A DNA stretch of 64,000 nucleotides, from NCBI GenBank assembly GCA_951812805.1, contig CATOSZ010000001.1, forward strand, positions 1,240,001-1,304,000. The letters are read 5' to 3'. A model generated the notes under the pieces. That model was not told the DNA's origin and did not search any database. It worked only from the letters and a program-made list of their open reading frames with translations. The DNA comes from an uncultured Alphaproteobacteria bacterium (lineage in GTDB: Bacteria > Pseudomonadota > Alphaproteobacteria > GCA-2731375). Position 1 is the first letter of the stretch; each line of letters starts with the position of its first letter. The translations under genes and the position numbers were made by a program. Below, piece after piece: positions 1 to 8,997 of this stretch.

Positions 1-2
1 TC

Positions 3-335
3 GAGACGGCGATGCGGCTTTGCCCGGTCTATCCCGACTGGTATCTCGGCATCCTCGCCATCAGCCAGCGCCTGCTGGGACGCTTCGACGAGGGAATAGC
101 GACGGACGTGCGTCGGCTCGAGATGAACCCGGACAATTCCTTCTCGGACATTCGCCTGGCCGCACTCCATGCCGAAACGGGCAACCTGGACAAGGCGCGC
201 CACCACGTGAAAGAAGCGCTGAAGAAGCAGCCCAACTACCGGATTGTCCACCTCTCGCACACCGACCCCTACGAGGACCCGGCGATGATGCGCCACTATG
301 AAGATTTGTTGCGCCGGGCGGGCCTGCCGGAATAG
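3..335 (+). CDS. TPR-domain protein, C-terminal part (5' end outside window)
   Basis: The reading frame is open from the left edge of the window and ends at a TAG, so only about the last 110 residues are present. The visible part has two helical TPR-like repeats, a YPDWYLG start to one repeat, a LLGRFDEGI segment, and the ending RRAGLPE. This pattern is what I know from the TPR tail of class III adenylate/guanylate cyclase-type proteins and related TPR regulators, but the catalytic domain, if any, lies outside the window. TPR repeats mediate protein contacts; nothing here shows the partner. The first internal ATG at 12 is unlikely to be the true start because the fold begins upstream. Confidence 0.7.
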   Translation, partial: ETAMRLCPVYPDWYLGILAISQRLLGRFDEGIATDVRRLEMNPDNSFSDIRLAALHAETGNLDKARHHVKEALKKQPNYRIVHLSHTDPYEDPAMMRHYEDLLRRAGLPE

Positions 336-339
336 GGCC

Positions 340-1428
340 TTACCCCTCCAGCCAGGCCTCGATCGCCGCGCGCCCGGCCACCTTCACCTCTTCCGGCGCG
401 CCGGAATGGTCGAAGGAATTGCGCGCCATGCCGGCGAGCGCCGCGTCGTCCAGTCCCATCTCCTCGCGGGCCAGGACGAACTCTTCCACCAGGTCGGGGC
501 CGAACAGCAGGGGATCGTCGCTGCCGAGGTCGCAGGCGATGCCGGCCTCCAGCAGGCGGGGCAGCGCATGGGCGGCGCTGTCGGGAAAAACGTTCAGCAG
601 CAGGTTGGACGACGGGCAGACGTCGAGGCAGACGTCGGCCTCGCCCAAGCGGTCGATTAGCGCCTCGTCCTCGATCGCCAGGACGCCGTGCAGGATCCGC
701 GCCGCACCCAGATGGTCCATGGCGTCGCGCACCGAGGCCGCGCCGCCATCGGGCCAGGGCGCGATCTCGCCCGCATGCGGGGCGGAAATCAGGCCGGCCT
801 CGTCGCGCGCGAGACGGAAGGCGTCCGCGAAGGGTTCGGGCGGAAAGCCTTCCTCGTTGCCGTGCAGGCCGAAGGCGACGATCCCGGCGTGCCGGCCGGC
901 GTGCGAGGGCATGCCGCTCGCGATCATGTGGCGGCCGGAACGGACCAAATCGACCGTGACGCGGGCGCGCTCCATCCCCTCTTCCGGCGGGCGGCTGCGG
1001 TCGATGGCGGACAGCCAGCCGATGCCGACGCCGGTCGCCCTGCTGGCCGCCGCCGCGGCCTCCAATGCGAATTCCCAGCCCTCCTCCTGGCTGGAGAAGA
1101 GGGACGGCCGGCCGTCGGCGCGGGGGACGGAAAAGCGCTCGGCATCGAAGGCCGGTTCGATCCACCAGGCGCCATGCGCCGCCGCGTCCTCCGCCACCTC
1201 CAGGATCAGCCTGGCGAGATCCTCGCGCTCGACCAGGCACCGGCCGGCCGCGAAATAGGTCTCGACGAAACCGAGGAAGTTGTCGAAGTGCTGGCCGCGG
1301 GTATCGGGCGGGATCGGCACGCCATGGTGCACGCAGAGTTCCTCCAGCGTCTCGCGCCGCATCGCGCCCTCCAGATGGAGGTGCAGGTGGGCTTTCGGCA
1401 GGGCGCGGAGATCGCGGGTTGCGGACAT
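340..1428 (-). CDS. add: Adenosine deaminase family protein
   Basis: A metal-dependent amidohydrolase of the adenosine/adenine deaminase family, 362 residues, expected to deaminate a purine nucleoside or base in the cytosol. The N-terminal HLHLHLEG motif gives the metal-binding HxH. HAGE near residue 200 carries the catalytic Glu context, an SSN segment follows, and GSDDP near the C terminus holds the Asp pair of the family. The start at 1428 is chosen because the family motif lies about 14 residues after it and a GAGGAACGAG ribosome site precedes it; the frame stays open 51 codons upstream but that overlaps the aminotransferase gene. It is 10 bp downstream of the aminotransferase and likely co-transcribed. 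Exact substrate (adenosine, adenine or a related purine) cannot be told from sequence alone. Confidence 0.85.
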   Translation of the reverse strand: MSATRDLRALPKAHLHLHLEGAMRRETLEELCVHHGVPIPPDTRGQHFDNFLGFVETYFAAGRCLVEREDLARLILEVAEDAAAHGAWWIEPAFDAERFSVPRADGRPSLFSSQEEGWEFALEAAAAASRATGVGIGWLSAIDRSRPPEEGMERARVTVDLVRSGRHMIASGMPSHAGRHAGIVAFGLHGNEEGFPPEPFADAFRLARDEAGLISAPHAGEIAPWPDGGAASVRDAMDHLGAARILHGVLAIEDEALIDRLGEADVCLDVCPSSNLLLNVFPDSAAHALPRLLEAGIACDLGSDDPLLFGPDLVEEFVLAREEMGLDDAALAGMARNSFDHSGAPEEVKVAGRAAIEAWLEG

Positions 1429-1438
1429 CGCTCGTTCC

Positions 1439-2620
1439 TCAGGCCAAAAACGGGTCGAGCCGGTCGAAGGCCTCGACCAGCCGGTCACGGCTCTGAGCGT
1501 AGCAAAGACGGATGAAGCCTTCACTCTCCGGCCCGAAGGCGGCGCCGGGGGCCAGGCCGACCTTGGTCTCGCGCACGACATCGGTACACCAGGCCAGGCT
1601 GTCGGTCATGCCCTCGACGGCGAAGAAGCCGTAGAAGGCACCCTCCGGCTCGGCCAGCCTCACGCGGGGATGGGCGCGCAGGCGCTGGACGGTGATGTCG
1701 CGAAGCTCCGCGTAGCGGCGGACCAGTTCGGTGACGTAGGGCTCACCCTCGCGGATCGCGGTGACGCCGGCCACCTGGCTGAACTCGGCGGGGCAGGAAT
1801 AGTGGAACTCGATGCACTTCTCGAGCACGGGGCCGAGGCTCGCCGGGGCCACCAACCAGCCGAGCCGCCAGCCGGTCATGCACCAGGACTTCGAGAAGCT
1901 GTTGATGGCGATGACCTTGTCCTCGGGTTCGGCGATATCGACGAGCGAGGGCGCGGCGCGGCTGCCGTCGTAGATCAGCCGGGCATAGACCTCGTCGGAG
2001 ATCACCCAGATGTCGCGCGCGCGGCAGAAATCGAGGATGGTTTGCAGGATCTCCCGGCTCGCCACCCAGCCGGTGGGATTGGAGGGCGAGTTGATCATGA
2101 TCGCCCGGGTCCGCCCGTCCACCTGATCGAACAGCTCGTCCATGTCGAGGCGCCAGCCCTGATTGCCGAGACGCAGGCCGACGAAGCGGGGCTCGCCGCT
2201 CATCAGTCGCACGGTCTGGATCAGGTTCGGCCAGATCGGTCCGACGACGACGACGTTGTCCCCGGGGTTGGTCAGCACCTGCTGTACGAGGTTGACCCCG
2301 CTCATGCCGGACGCGGTGACGCTGATCCGCTCGAAATCGACATCGCGGCCGTGCAGGTCGGTCATGTATTCCGAGATCGCCACGCGCAACTCGTCGATGC
2401 CGCGATTCTCCGTATAGAAGGTCCGCCCGTCGGCGAGCGCCCGGGCCGCCGCCTGGTTGATGAAATCCGGCGTCGGCTGGTCCGGCTCCCCGTACCAGAG
2501 CGCGATGATGTCCTCGATCCCCATCGCCGCGTTGGCGACGTCGCGGATCTTGGACGAGGTCAACGCCTCCACCTCGGCCCGCGCGCCAAGGGGGCCGGAC
2601 TGCTTCATATCCACATTCAT
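1439..2620 (-). CDS. Class I/II PLP-dependent aminotransferase
   Basis: A fold-type I pyridoxal phosphate aminotransferase of 393 residues, normal length for the aspartate/aromatic aminotransferase group. The PLP lysine lies in SFSKSWCMTGWRLGW, preceded by a NSPSNPTGW segment and an SDEVYARLIYDG segment that hold the cofactor-binding Asn, Asp and Tyr; the Arg binding the substrate carboxylate is in the GFIRLCYAQ segment near the end. It sits directly upstream of the deaminase gene on the same strand, which suggests an operon, but the amino acid substrate is not evident. Start at ATG 2620. The EAL-type gene is divergent about 100 bp away, so the promoter for this pair should lie between 2621 and 2727. 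Confidence 0.9.
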   Translation of the reverse strand: MNVDMKQSGPLGARAEVEALTSSKIRDVANAAMGIEDIIALWYGEPDQPTPDFINQAAARALADGRTFYTENRGIDELRVAISEYMTDLHGRDVDFERISVTASGMSGVNLVQQVLTNPGDNVVVVGPIWPNLIQTVRLMSGEPRFVGLRLGNQGWRLDMDELFDQVDGRTRAIMINSPSNPTGWVASREILQTILDFCRARDIWVISDEVYARLIYDGSRAAPSLVDIAEPEDKVIAINSFSKSWCMTGWRLGWLVAPASLGPVLEKCIEFHYSCPAEFSQVAGVTAIREGEPYVTELVRRYAELRDITVQRLRAHPRVRLAEPEGAFYGFFAVEGMTDSLAWCTDVVRETKVGLAPGAAFGPESEGFIRLCYAQSRDRLVEAFDRLDPFLA

Positions 2621-2727
2621 TCGTCTTACGCCTTCTTCGCTACCCGCGGGCGCTATCCCTCTTGGTTAAGGGAATGTCAAGATCCGCACCGCACACTCGG
2701 CGCCCTATCGGTAACCCGAGGGCTTTC

Positions 2728-3966
2728 ATGCAGCTTCTCACGCAACTGCTCTTCCTGGTCAGCTACGCCGTCCTCGCCGCCGCCGTCGCGCTCGTCCTGC
2801 CGAGTGCCCAGCCGGGTATCGACGCCATGACCGGGTATATCATCGGCGTCGCGGTATTTCTCGCGTCAGCCCTCCTGCACGAGAACATCGCACGGCGTCG
2901 CGCGACCCGGGAACTCGGCGAGACCATTCGCCGGGCCTGGAACGCGCAATCCGCCGACCTCGACGCCCTGCAGAATGCCCGCCAGGAGATCGCCGCCGAG
3001 ATCGCCGATCTGCACCGAGACGTGCGGGAGATCGAGGCCCGCGTCGGCCAAGGCGCCGGGCAGGCCGTGATCACGGAGATGCGGGTCCTCCAGGACCAGC
3101 TGAGCCAGCTGGCGGTCGCCCGCGGCGATGTCGAGCATGCCGTCGCCCAGCCCCTGGCCGCCACGGGCGGCGGCCGCTCGCGCACAACGCTGCAGGTCGT
3201 GCCGAGCGCTGCCACGCCGCTCGGCCCCGACGAGATCCTCGATACCATCCGTTCGGCGTTGCGCGACAACCGGATCGATCTCTATCTCCAGCCGATCGTC
3301 AGCCTGCCGCAGCGCAAGCTGCGCTTTCACGAGGCTTTCTCCCGGCTGCGCACGCCGTCGGGCGACATCATCGGGCCCGAGGACTATCTCGACATCGCCT
3401 GCGCCGAGGGCCTGGTCAGCACGATCGACAACCTGCTGCTGTTCCGCTGCGTTCAGCTCGCCCGCAAGATCAAGCGGCGGCGCCGCGGCGGCCCGCTCTT
3501 CATCAACGTGTCGACCCACACGTTGGCCGACGACGACTTCATCACCGAGTTCGTGCTGTATCTCGAAGGGCACGCGGACCTGGCCGACCACCTGATCTTC
3601 GAGCTCAGCCAGGCGGACCTGCTGAGCCACGGCGACCGGGTCCAGGTCTGTCTCGACCGGCTGGCGGAACTCGGCTTCGGCTTTTCGATGGACCGGGTGC
3701 ACGATCTCGGCATCGACTTCGACGCGCTGCCGCGGCGCCATGTGAAGTTCGTCAAGGTCTCGTCCGACCTGCTGTTGGGCGACGGCCGTGCGAGCGGCGC
3801 GGTGCTGCACCCGGCCGACTTCAAGGAAGCCCTCCAGCGCAACAACATCGACCTGATCGCCGATCACATCGAGGACGAGCGCGAGGTGGTCGAGCTGCTC
3901 GACTACGCCCTTGATTTCGGCCAGGGCTACCTCTTCGGGCCCCCTCGCCCGGCGCGGGAGGATTAG
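2728..3966 (+). CDS. Membrane-anchored degenerate EAL-domain protein, TipF-like
   Basis: A 412-residue protein with two N-terminal membrane segments (about residues 4-24 and 32-50), a coiled-coil stretch (about 60-130) and a C-terminal EAL domain. The EAL domain keeps the first Glu (HEAF instead of EAL), the Asn of INVS and the final QGYLFGPP, but ELSQ replaces the usual ExxE, MDRVHD replaces the DDFGTG metal motif, and VKVSS replaces the catalytic Lys-Asp pair. It is therefore probably not an active c-di-GMP phosphodiesterase. The layout matches Caulobacter TipF, a c-di-GMP-binding protein that helps place the flagellum; that assignment is inference. ATG 2728 is chosen over a frame opening at 2662 because GAGGG precedes it and the membrane segment begins at once. 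The 3' end overlaps the next, convergent gene by 4 bp. Confidence 0.75.
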   Translation: MQLLTQLLFLVSYAVLAAAVALVLPSAQPGIDAMTGYIIGVAVFLASALLHENIARRRATRELGETIRRAWNAQSADLDALQNARQEIAAEIADLHRDVREIEARVGQGAGQAVITEMRVLQDQLSQLAVARGDVEHAVAQPLAATGGGRSRTTLQVVPSAATPLGPDEILDTIRSALRDNRIDLYLQPIVSLPQRKLRFHEAFSRLRTPSGDIIGPEDYLDIACAEGLVSTIDNLLLFRCVQLARKIKRRRRGGPLFINVSTHTLADDDFITEFVLYLEGHADLADHLIFELSQADLLSHGDRVQVCLDRLAELGFGFSMDRVHDLGIDFDALPRRHVKFVKVSSDLLLGDGRASGAVLHPADFKEALQRNNIDLIADHIEDEREVVELLDYALDFGQGYLFGPPRPARED

Positions 3967-4763
3967 ACCGGCATCGCCCGCCCATAGAAACGCCGGCGAT
4001 CGGCGTCCGAGAACACGACATTCTCCCGCTCCACGAAGCTCAACACCGAGATCAGGCGCGTGGGCGCCGCCGTCACCGGCGTTACCCGGTGGGCCGAGCG
4101 ATAGCCGGCGAAGACGTTCAAGGTTCCGGGCGCCAGCGGCACGACGGCGACGTCGGGATCATCGCCTGCCAGCAGGCGGGCGATGCCGGCGCGATTGTCG
4201 TCGCCCGGCCCGCGCAGATTGCGGCGATATTCGAAGGCGCCGCCGGCCCCCGCCGCGCGCAGCAGCAAGGTCACCGAAAAATCCGCCCGGTCGAAATGCC
4301 AGCCGAGACCGTCGCCCGCCTCGTAGCGCATCGCATTGAGGCAGGCGAGCGGATCGGCCATGGGCCGCAGTGCCGGCTTGTCGAACAAGCGGGCGAGAAA
4401 ACCGGCGAGCGCGGGCCAGCGATAGACGCGATCGAGCACTCCGCCCGCCAGCCGGTCCCCGGCCAGCGTCCAGCTCGTGGTCAGGCCCGTATGTGCAGTC
4501 GCCGGCGTGCCGTCGTCCTCGTCCGAGAAATAGATGTTGTGCCGCGCCTCGTGTCGATGGGCGCCCGTCGATACGGCCGTCTCGACCTCGCTCACCGCGC
4601 GGTCCACCGCATCGGGGCGAAGGAAGCCGTCGAGATTGAAGCTCCCGGCCTCGGCCATGGCGTGGCGCCCGCGCGCCAGCAGCGCGCGCCAGCCCTCGCC
4701 CTCGGTATCGTCGAGCGGATAGCGCGCGGTGTCGACCAGCCGATTGATATCCGGGCCGTCCAT
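3963..4763 (-). CDS. Fe(II)/2-oxoglutarate-dependent oxygenase family protein
   Basis: A cytosolic 266-residue protein with the double-stranded beta-helix oxygenase signature: WHFDRADF gives the HxD iron ligands (near residue 168), a distal His is in AHRVTPV, and an Arg follows about ten residues later in TRLISVLSF to bind 2-oxoglutarate. The HxD is intact, so a hydroxylase is expected rather than a halogenase. Start at 4763 has a GGCGGAG site; the frame remains open 14 codons upstream into the preceding gene. It follows the luciferase-like monooxygenase by 4 bp, so the two are likely one transcript. Substrate unknown; families of this size include free amino-acid hydroxylases. Confidence 0.75.
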   Translation of the reverse strand: MDGPDINRLVDTARYPLDDTEGEGWRALLARGRHAMAEAGSFNLDGFLRPDAVDRAVSEVETAVSTGAHRHEARHNIYFSDEDDGTPATAHTGLTTSWTLAGDRLAGGVLDRVYRWPALAGFLARLFDKPALRPMADPLACLNAMRYEAGDGLGWHFDRADFSVTLLLRAAGAGGAFEYRRNLRGPGDDNRAGIARLLAGDDPDVAVVPLAPGTLNVFAGYRSAHRVTPVTAAPTRLISVLSFVERENVVFSDADRRRFYGRAMPV

Positions 4764-4767
4764 GGCG

Positions 4768-5889
4768 CTACTCCGCCGCCCGCCGGCCGCGTGCCTGCGC
4801 GACATGGGCGTTGAAGCGCGGCATGACCTCTTCGGCCAGCAGCCGCATGGAGCGTTGCCAGAACGCCGGGCGGTCCCAGTCGTGGCCGACCATCAACAAG
4901 GTCCCGAAATCGCCGAGGTCGTCGTGCATCGCCACCAGCTTGTCCAGCACGGTGTCGGGCGAGCCCCAGGTGATCATCGAACGCGCGATCGCCTCGACCG
5001 TCGTCTCCTCGTCGCTCATCGCGACGTCGGGTTTGAGAAAGTCGAGCACGCCGCGATGCGTATAGAGGGTGCGGAAATAGCGGAAGTAGAAGTGCGGCGC
5101 GCTCTCGGTGTCGGCCAGATACTCGTCGGCCTCTCCGTCGCTGTCCGTCACCAGGATCGAGCGGGCGACCCGCCACAGCCCACGGTCCGGCGCGCCGCCG
5201 ACTTCGGCCACGCCCTCGGCATAGGCGTCCCAGTGGCTCGCGACATAGCGCGGCTGCACGAAGTTGGCGGAGACGGGCCACCAGCCGCGCCGCCCGGCTT
5301 CCCGCGCACTCGCCGAGTTGGGTGTCACGACCGACAGCAGGATCGGCGGATGGGGTTGCTGCTTCGGCTTCAGCATCTGGCCGATGCCGAGGCCATCGAA
5401 AACAAAATCCTCGATTCTGACCGGCCAGTGCTTGCCGGGAATGTCGTAGGGCGGGTCCTGGCGCCAGATCTCCAGGATGGTCTGGATCGACTCCTGCATC
5501 ATCTCGTCGCGCTCGGCCCGCTCGTGGAGGCCCATCAGCTCGAAGTCACTGCCGAGGCCGCCCGGGCCGATGCCCATCAGATAACGCCCACCCGACAGGT
5601 GATCGAGCATCGCCACCTCCGCCGCGACCACGGCCGGGTGCTTTTGCGGCAGGTTGAGGACGCCGGTGGCGAACTTGATGTCCCGGGTGGCGTGCGCGAG
5701 GCTGGCGAAGAACATCAAGGGCGAGGGCACCGGCTCGGCGGTGGAGGTGAAATGCTCACCGCACCAGGCCTCCGAGAAGCCGAGCCGGTCGGCCAGGATT
5801 ACCGCCTGGCGATCCTCCTCCAGCACCGCGCCGAGGTCCCGCGTCGGCGGATGCAGCGGCATCATGAACATCCCGAGCTTCACGGTCAT
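4768..5889 (-). CDS. LLM-class flavin-dependent monooxygenase, limonene monooxygenase-like
   Basis: A bacterial luciferase-like (TIM barrel) flavin-dependent monooxygenase of 373 residues. Typical features are the N-terminal LGMFMMPLHPP strand, the GFSEAWCGEH segment, LDHLSGGRYLMGIGPGG, and a HPPILLS segment before the C-terminal half. The pattern resembles limonene 1,2-monooxygenase-type members; these need reduced FMN/FAD supplied by a separate reductase and usually oxidise a hydrophobic substrate. ATG 5889 is selected since GGGAGGG lies eight bases before it and the homologous barrel begins immediately, although the frame stays open to 6228. It is the first gene of a short unit with the 2OG oxygenase. 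Confidence 0.85.
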   Translation of the reverse strand: MTVKLGMFMMPLHPPTRDLGAVLEEDRQAVILADRLGFSEAWCGEHFTSTAEPVPSPLMFFASLAHATRDIKFATGVLNLPQKHPAVVAAEVAMLDHLSGGRYLMGIGPGGLGSDFELMGLHERAERDEMMQESIQTILEIWRQDPPYDIPGKHWPVRIEDFVFDGLGIGQMLKPKQQPHPPILLSVVTPNSASAREAGRRGWWPVSANFVQPRYVASHWDAYAEGVAEVGGAPDRGLWRVARSILVTDSDGEADEYLADTESAPHFYFRYFRTLYTHRGVLDFLKPDVAMSDEETTVEAIARSMITWGSPDTVLDKLVAMHDDLGDFGTLLMVGHDWDRPAFWQRSMRLLAEEVMPRFNAHVAQARGRRAAE

Positions 5890-5966
5890 CGCAGGCCCTC
5901 CCGAAGCATCCCGTCGCACCCGGCCGATTATATCGCATGCCCGTCCCGCGCCGAAGCCGCCGTCCC

Positions 5967-7598
5967 TCAGTCCTCGAGCACGATCGGCGCCGGCGGCGTC
6001 TTGCCGGCGATGAGGTCGGCGGCCTTCTCGCCGATCATGATGGTCGGCGCGTTGGTGTTGGAGGACGGCATGGTCGGCATGATCGAGGCGTCGGCGACGC
6101 GCAGGCCGTCGATGCCACGCACGCAGAGCGTATCGTCGACCACCGCCTGGGGATCGCTCGCCGGGCCCATGCGACAGGTCCCCATCAGATGGAACCCGGT
6201 GGTCCCGCGCGCCTTGGTCAGCTCCCACAGCGCGTCGTCGTTTTCGACGTCGAGGGCGGGCGTGTGGTCCGCATCGTAGTACCGCGCCATCTCGGGCGAG
6301 CGCAGAATACGCTGGCCCAGGCGGATGGCGGCGAACAGCACCTGGCGGTCGGACTCTTCGGCCACATAGTTCGGCTGGATCAGCGGCTTTTCCCGCGGGT
6401 CGGCGGAGCGGGCACGCACCCAGCCCCGGCTGTCGGGGCGCTGCTGCCAGGCGGCGATGGAGACGCCCGGATGGTCGTCGAGCGTATTCTGCACGCCGTC
6501 CTTGTAGCTCGCGGGCGTGAAGCTCACCTGGATATCGCCGTTCTCCAGCGCCGGATGACTGCGCCAGAAGACATAGACCAGGGTCGGCGAGAGCGAGAGG
6601 ATGCTCGGCCGCCCGGCCAGGTATTTGAGGACCTCACCGGCGAGCGGCAGGCCGCGGCTGAGTTCGTTGATGGTGTTCGTGTTCTTCACCCGGGCGGTCA
6701 TGCGAACGGCATAGTGATCGCGCAGGTTCTCGCCGACGCCGGGCAGGTCGGCCACGACGTCGACGCCGATATCGCGCAGCAGCCGGCCCGGGCCGATGCC
6801 GGAAAGCTGGAGGAGTTGCGGCGAATTCACCGTGCCGCCGCACAGCACGACCTCGCGCCGGGCCCGCACCTCGACCGGCCGGCCGTCGACCAGATAGCGC
6901 ACGCCGACGGCCCGGCCCTCCTCGATCAGGATCTTCGAGGCGTGCGCGTGGGTGCGGATATCGACGTTCGCCCGGCCGCGATGCGCATGCAGGAAGGCGC
7001 GGTAGGACGAAACCCGGCGGTTGCGGTGAATGATCCGCTGGGTATAGCTGACGCCGTCCTGCCGGACGCCGTTGTAGTCGGGGTTGCGCGGAATGCCGAG
7101 GCCGACGGCGCCGGCGATGAAGGCTTCGCAAAGCGGATGCGACCAGTCGATATCGGTCACCACGAGGCCGCCGTCCCGCCCCCTCACCCGCTCGTCCGCC
7201 GGGCCGACCCGGCGCTCCGCCCGCTTGAAATAGGGCAGGACGTCCGCGTGACCCCAGCCCCGGTTGCCGAGCTGGGCCCAGGTATCGTAGTCGCCGCTCT
7301 GTCCCCGGCTGTAGATATGGCCGTTGATCGAGGAGGAGCCACCGAGCGTCTTGCCGCGCGGCGCGTCGACGATGCGCCCCCCGGTCGCCGGGCCGGGTTC
7401 GCTCTCGTACATCCAGTTGAGGTTCGGATTGACGAAGGTCTTCATGAACCCCGCCGGCACGTGGATGAAGAGGTTGCGGTCCGGCGGCCCCGCCTCCAGC
7501 ACGCAGAGCGACGTCGCCGCGTCCGCCGCCAACCGCCCGGCGATCACCGAGCCTGCGGACCCGGCGCCGACGATGACATAGTCGAAGGTATCGCTCAT
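5967..7598 (-). CDS. GMC family FAD-dependent oxidoreductase (choline dehydrogenase-like)
   Basis: A 543-residue glucose-methanol-choline oxidoreductase that should oxidise an alcohol using FAD. The N terminus YVIVGAGSAGSVIAGRLA is the dinucleotide-binding GxGxxG; GGSSSINGHIYSRG is the GMC signature 1 region; GGTVNSPQLLQLSGIGP is GMC signature 2; and FHLMGTCRMG plus SSNTNAPTI near the end carry the catalytic His and Asn. It closely matches choline/alcohol dehydrogenases in length. Start at 7598 has a CAGGGAG site. It lies 77 bp upstream of the luciferase-like gene on the same strand, so it may be part of the same unit. Substrate is unassigned; choline is not favoured because no betaine genes are nearby. 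Confidence 0.9.
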   Translation of the reverse strand: MSDTFDYVIVGAGSAGSVIAGRLAADAATSLCVLEAGPPDRNLFIHVPAGFMKTFVNPNLNWMYESEPGPATGGRIVDAPRGKTLGGSSSINGHIYSRGQSGDYDTWAQLGNRGWGHADVLPYFKRAERRVGPADERVRGRDGGLVVTDIDWSHPLCEAFIAGAVGLGIPRNPDYNGVRQDGVSYTQRIIHRNRRVSSYRAFLHAHRGRANVDIRTHAHASKILIEEGRAVGVRYLVDGRPVEVRARREVVLCGGTVNSPQLLQLSGIGPGRLLRDIGVDVVADLPGVGENLRDHYAVRMTARVKNTNTINELSRGLPLAGEVLKYLAGRPSILSLSPTLVYVFWRSHPALENGDIQVSFTPASYKDGVQNTLDDHPGVSIAAWQQRPDSRGWVRARSADPREKPLIQPNYVAEESDRQVLFAAIRLGQRILRSPEMARYYDADHTPALDVENDDALWELTKARGTTGFHLMGTCRMGPASDPQAVVDDTLCVRGIDGLRVADASIMPTMPSSNTNAPTIMIGEKAADLIAGKTPPAPIVLED

Positions 7599-7767
7599 GC
7601 GCGCGCCGCTCCCTGCCGAAAGGCCGGGCCGGATCGCACCGGCCGGCAACCGCGCCAGCCTATCGCATCGCGCCCCTGGTCGCGAAAGCCCGGGACATGG
7701 CACAATCCGCCCCTCCCCTCGGCGCCGCCGCGCCGGGCCTCCCCAGCACGAGGAGCTTCGCGCAATC

Positions 7768-8997
7768 ATGGCCGAGCAGAGTCACGCGTCTTCGCCCCTT
7801 CTCGACGGCATCCGCGTCCTGGATGTCGCGACCTGGATCGCCGGTCCGGCGGCGGCGACGATCCTCGCCGACTTCGGCGCCGAGGTGATCAAGATCGAGA
7901 CCCTGACGGGCGACCCCTACCGCACCCTGGTCGAGGCGCCCGGCTATCCGCAGACCGAGGACAACTATGCCTGGATGGTCGCCTCGCGGAACAAACGTTC
8001 CCTTGCCCTCGACCTCGCCAGTACGGAGGGGCGGGAGATCTTGCACCGGCTGGTCGCCAGGACCGACGTCTTCGTCACCAACTTCCCCTTCCCCGTGCGC
8101 GGCCGGCTCGGCATCCGGCACGAGGACCTGGCGCCGCTGAACGCGCGGATGATCTACGCCTCCCTCACCGCTTACGGCGAGGCGGGGGAGGAGGCGGATC
8201 GGCCGGGCTTCGATTCGACCGCCTGGTGGGCGCGCACGGGCATGATGGACATGGTACGCGATACCCAGGACACCACGCCCAGCCGCTCGATCCCCGGCAT
8301 GGGCGACCATCCGACGGCAACAGCGCTGTTCGGCGCGATCATGACCGGCCTCTACCGGCGCGAACGCACCGGGCTCGGCGGCCACGTCTCGACCTCGCTG
8401 CTGCAGAACGGCCTCTGGTCGAACGCCATCTTCGCCCAAGCGGCGCTGCTCGGCGCCGAGGTCGAGCATCGCCCGCCACGCGATACGTCGAGAAATGCGC
8501 TCGCCAATCACTACCGCTGCGGCGACGGGCGCTGGTTCATCCTGGCGATGCCGCGCCAGGACCACCTCTGGCCGAAGCTCTGCGAGTCGCTCGACCGGCC
8601 GGACCTGACAGACGATCCCCGCTTCGCCAGCCGCGAGGCCCGCTTCGACAACGGCGACGAGCTGCGGGGGCTGATCGATACGCTGTGCGCCGGGCTCGAC
8701 AGCACGGTGCTGCTGCCCCGCCTGCGCGAACACCGCATCCCGCACGGCGTCGTCGCCCGCACGGGCGACGTGGCGGCCGACCGGCAGGCCCGCGATTCGG
8801 GCGCCGTCGTGCCCTACGACGTGCCGGACTCGGACGCCGAATGGCTGATCTCGAGCCCCATCACCATCCAGGACGAGGCGAAAGTCCCGCCCCGTCCGGC
8901 GCCGGGCATCGGCGAGCACAGCGCCGAAGTGCTGGCCGAATGTGGCTACGACGCAGCCGCGATCGACGCGCTGCGCGAACGGGGCGTGATCGGCTGA
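7768..8997 (+). CDS. Class III CoA transferase (CaiB/BaiF family)
   Basis: A 409-residue cytosolic CaiB/BaiF acyl-CoA:carboxylate CoA transferase. It opens with LLDGIRVLDVATWIAGP, followed by LADFGAEVIKIE and NKRSLALDL, all family hallmarks, and has the NHYRCGDGRWFIL segment found in a large subgroup. In the stretch VSTSLLQNGLW, where formyl-CoA transferase carries its catalytic Asp, I see Gln; whether another Asp takes over cannot be judged without an alignment. ATG 7768 is preceded by AGGAG at 7751. It is divergent from the GMC dehydrogenase gene with about 170 bp between the starts. The acid it activates is unknown; the neighbourhood suggests degradation of an alcohol or terpenoid-like compound. 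Confidence 0.85.
   Translation: MAEQSHASSPLLDGIRVLDVATWIAGPAAATILADFGAEVIKIETLTGDPYRTLVEAPGYPQTEDNYAWMVASRNKRSLALDLASTEGREILHRLVARTDVFVTNFPFPVRGRLGIRHEDLAPLNARMIYASLTAYGEAGEEADRPGFDSTAWWARTGMMDMVRDTQDTTPSRSIPGMGDHPTATALFGAIMTGLYRRERTGLGGHVSTSLLQNGLWSNAIFAQAALLGAEVEHRPPRDTSRNALANHYRCGDGRWFILAMPRQDHLWPKLCESLDRPDLTDDPRFASREARFDNGDELRGLIDTLCAGLDSTVLLPRLREHRIPHGVVARTGDVAADRQARDSGAVVPYDVPDSDAEWLISSPITIQDEAKVPPRPAPGIGEHSAEVLAECGYDAAAIDALRERGVIG

Noticed and set aside
1280..2830. 516-codon plus-strand open frame
   Set aside because: Antisense to the deaminase and aminotransferase genes, which have full family motifs; the plus-strand translation has none.
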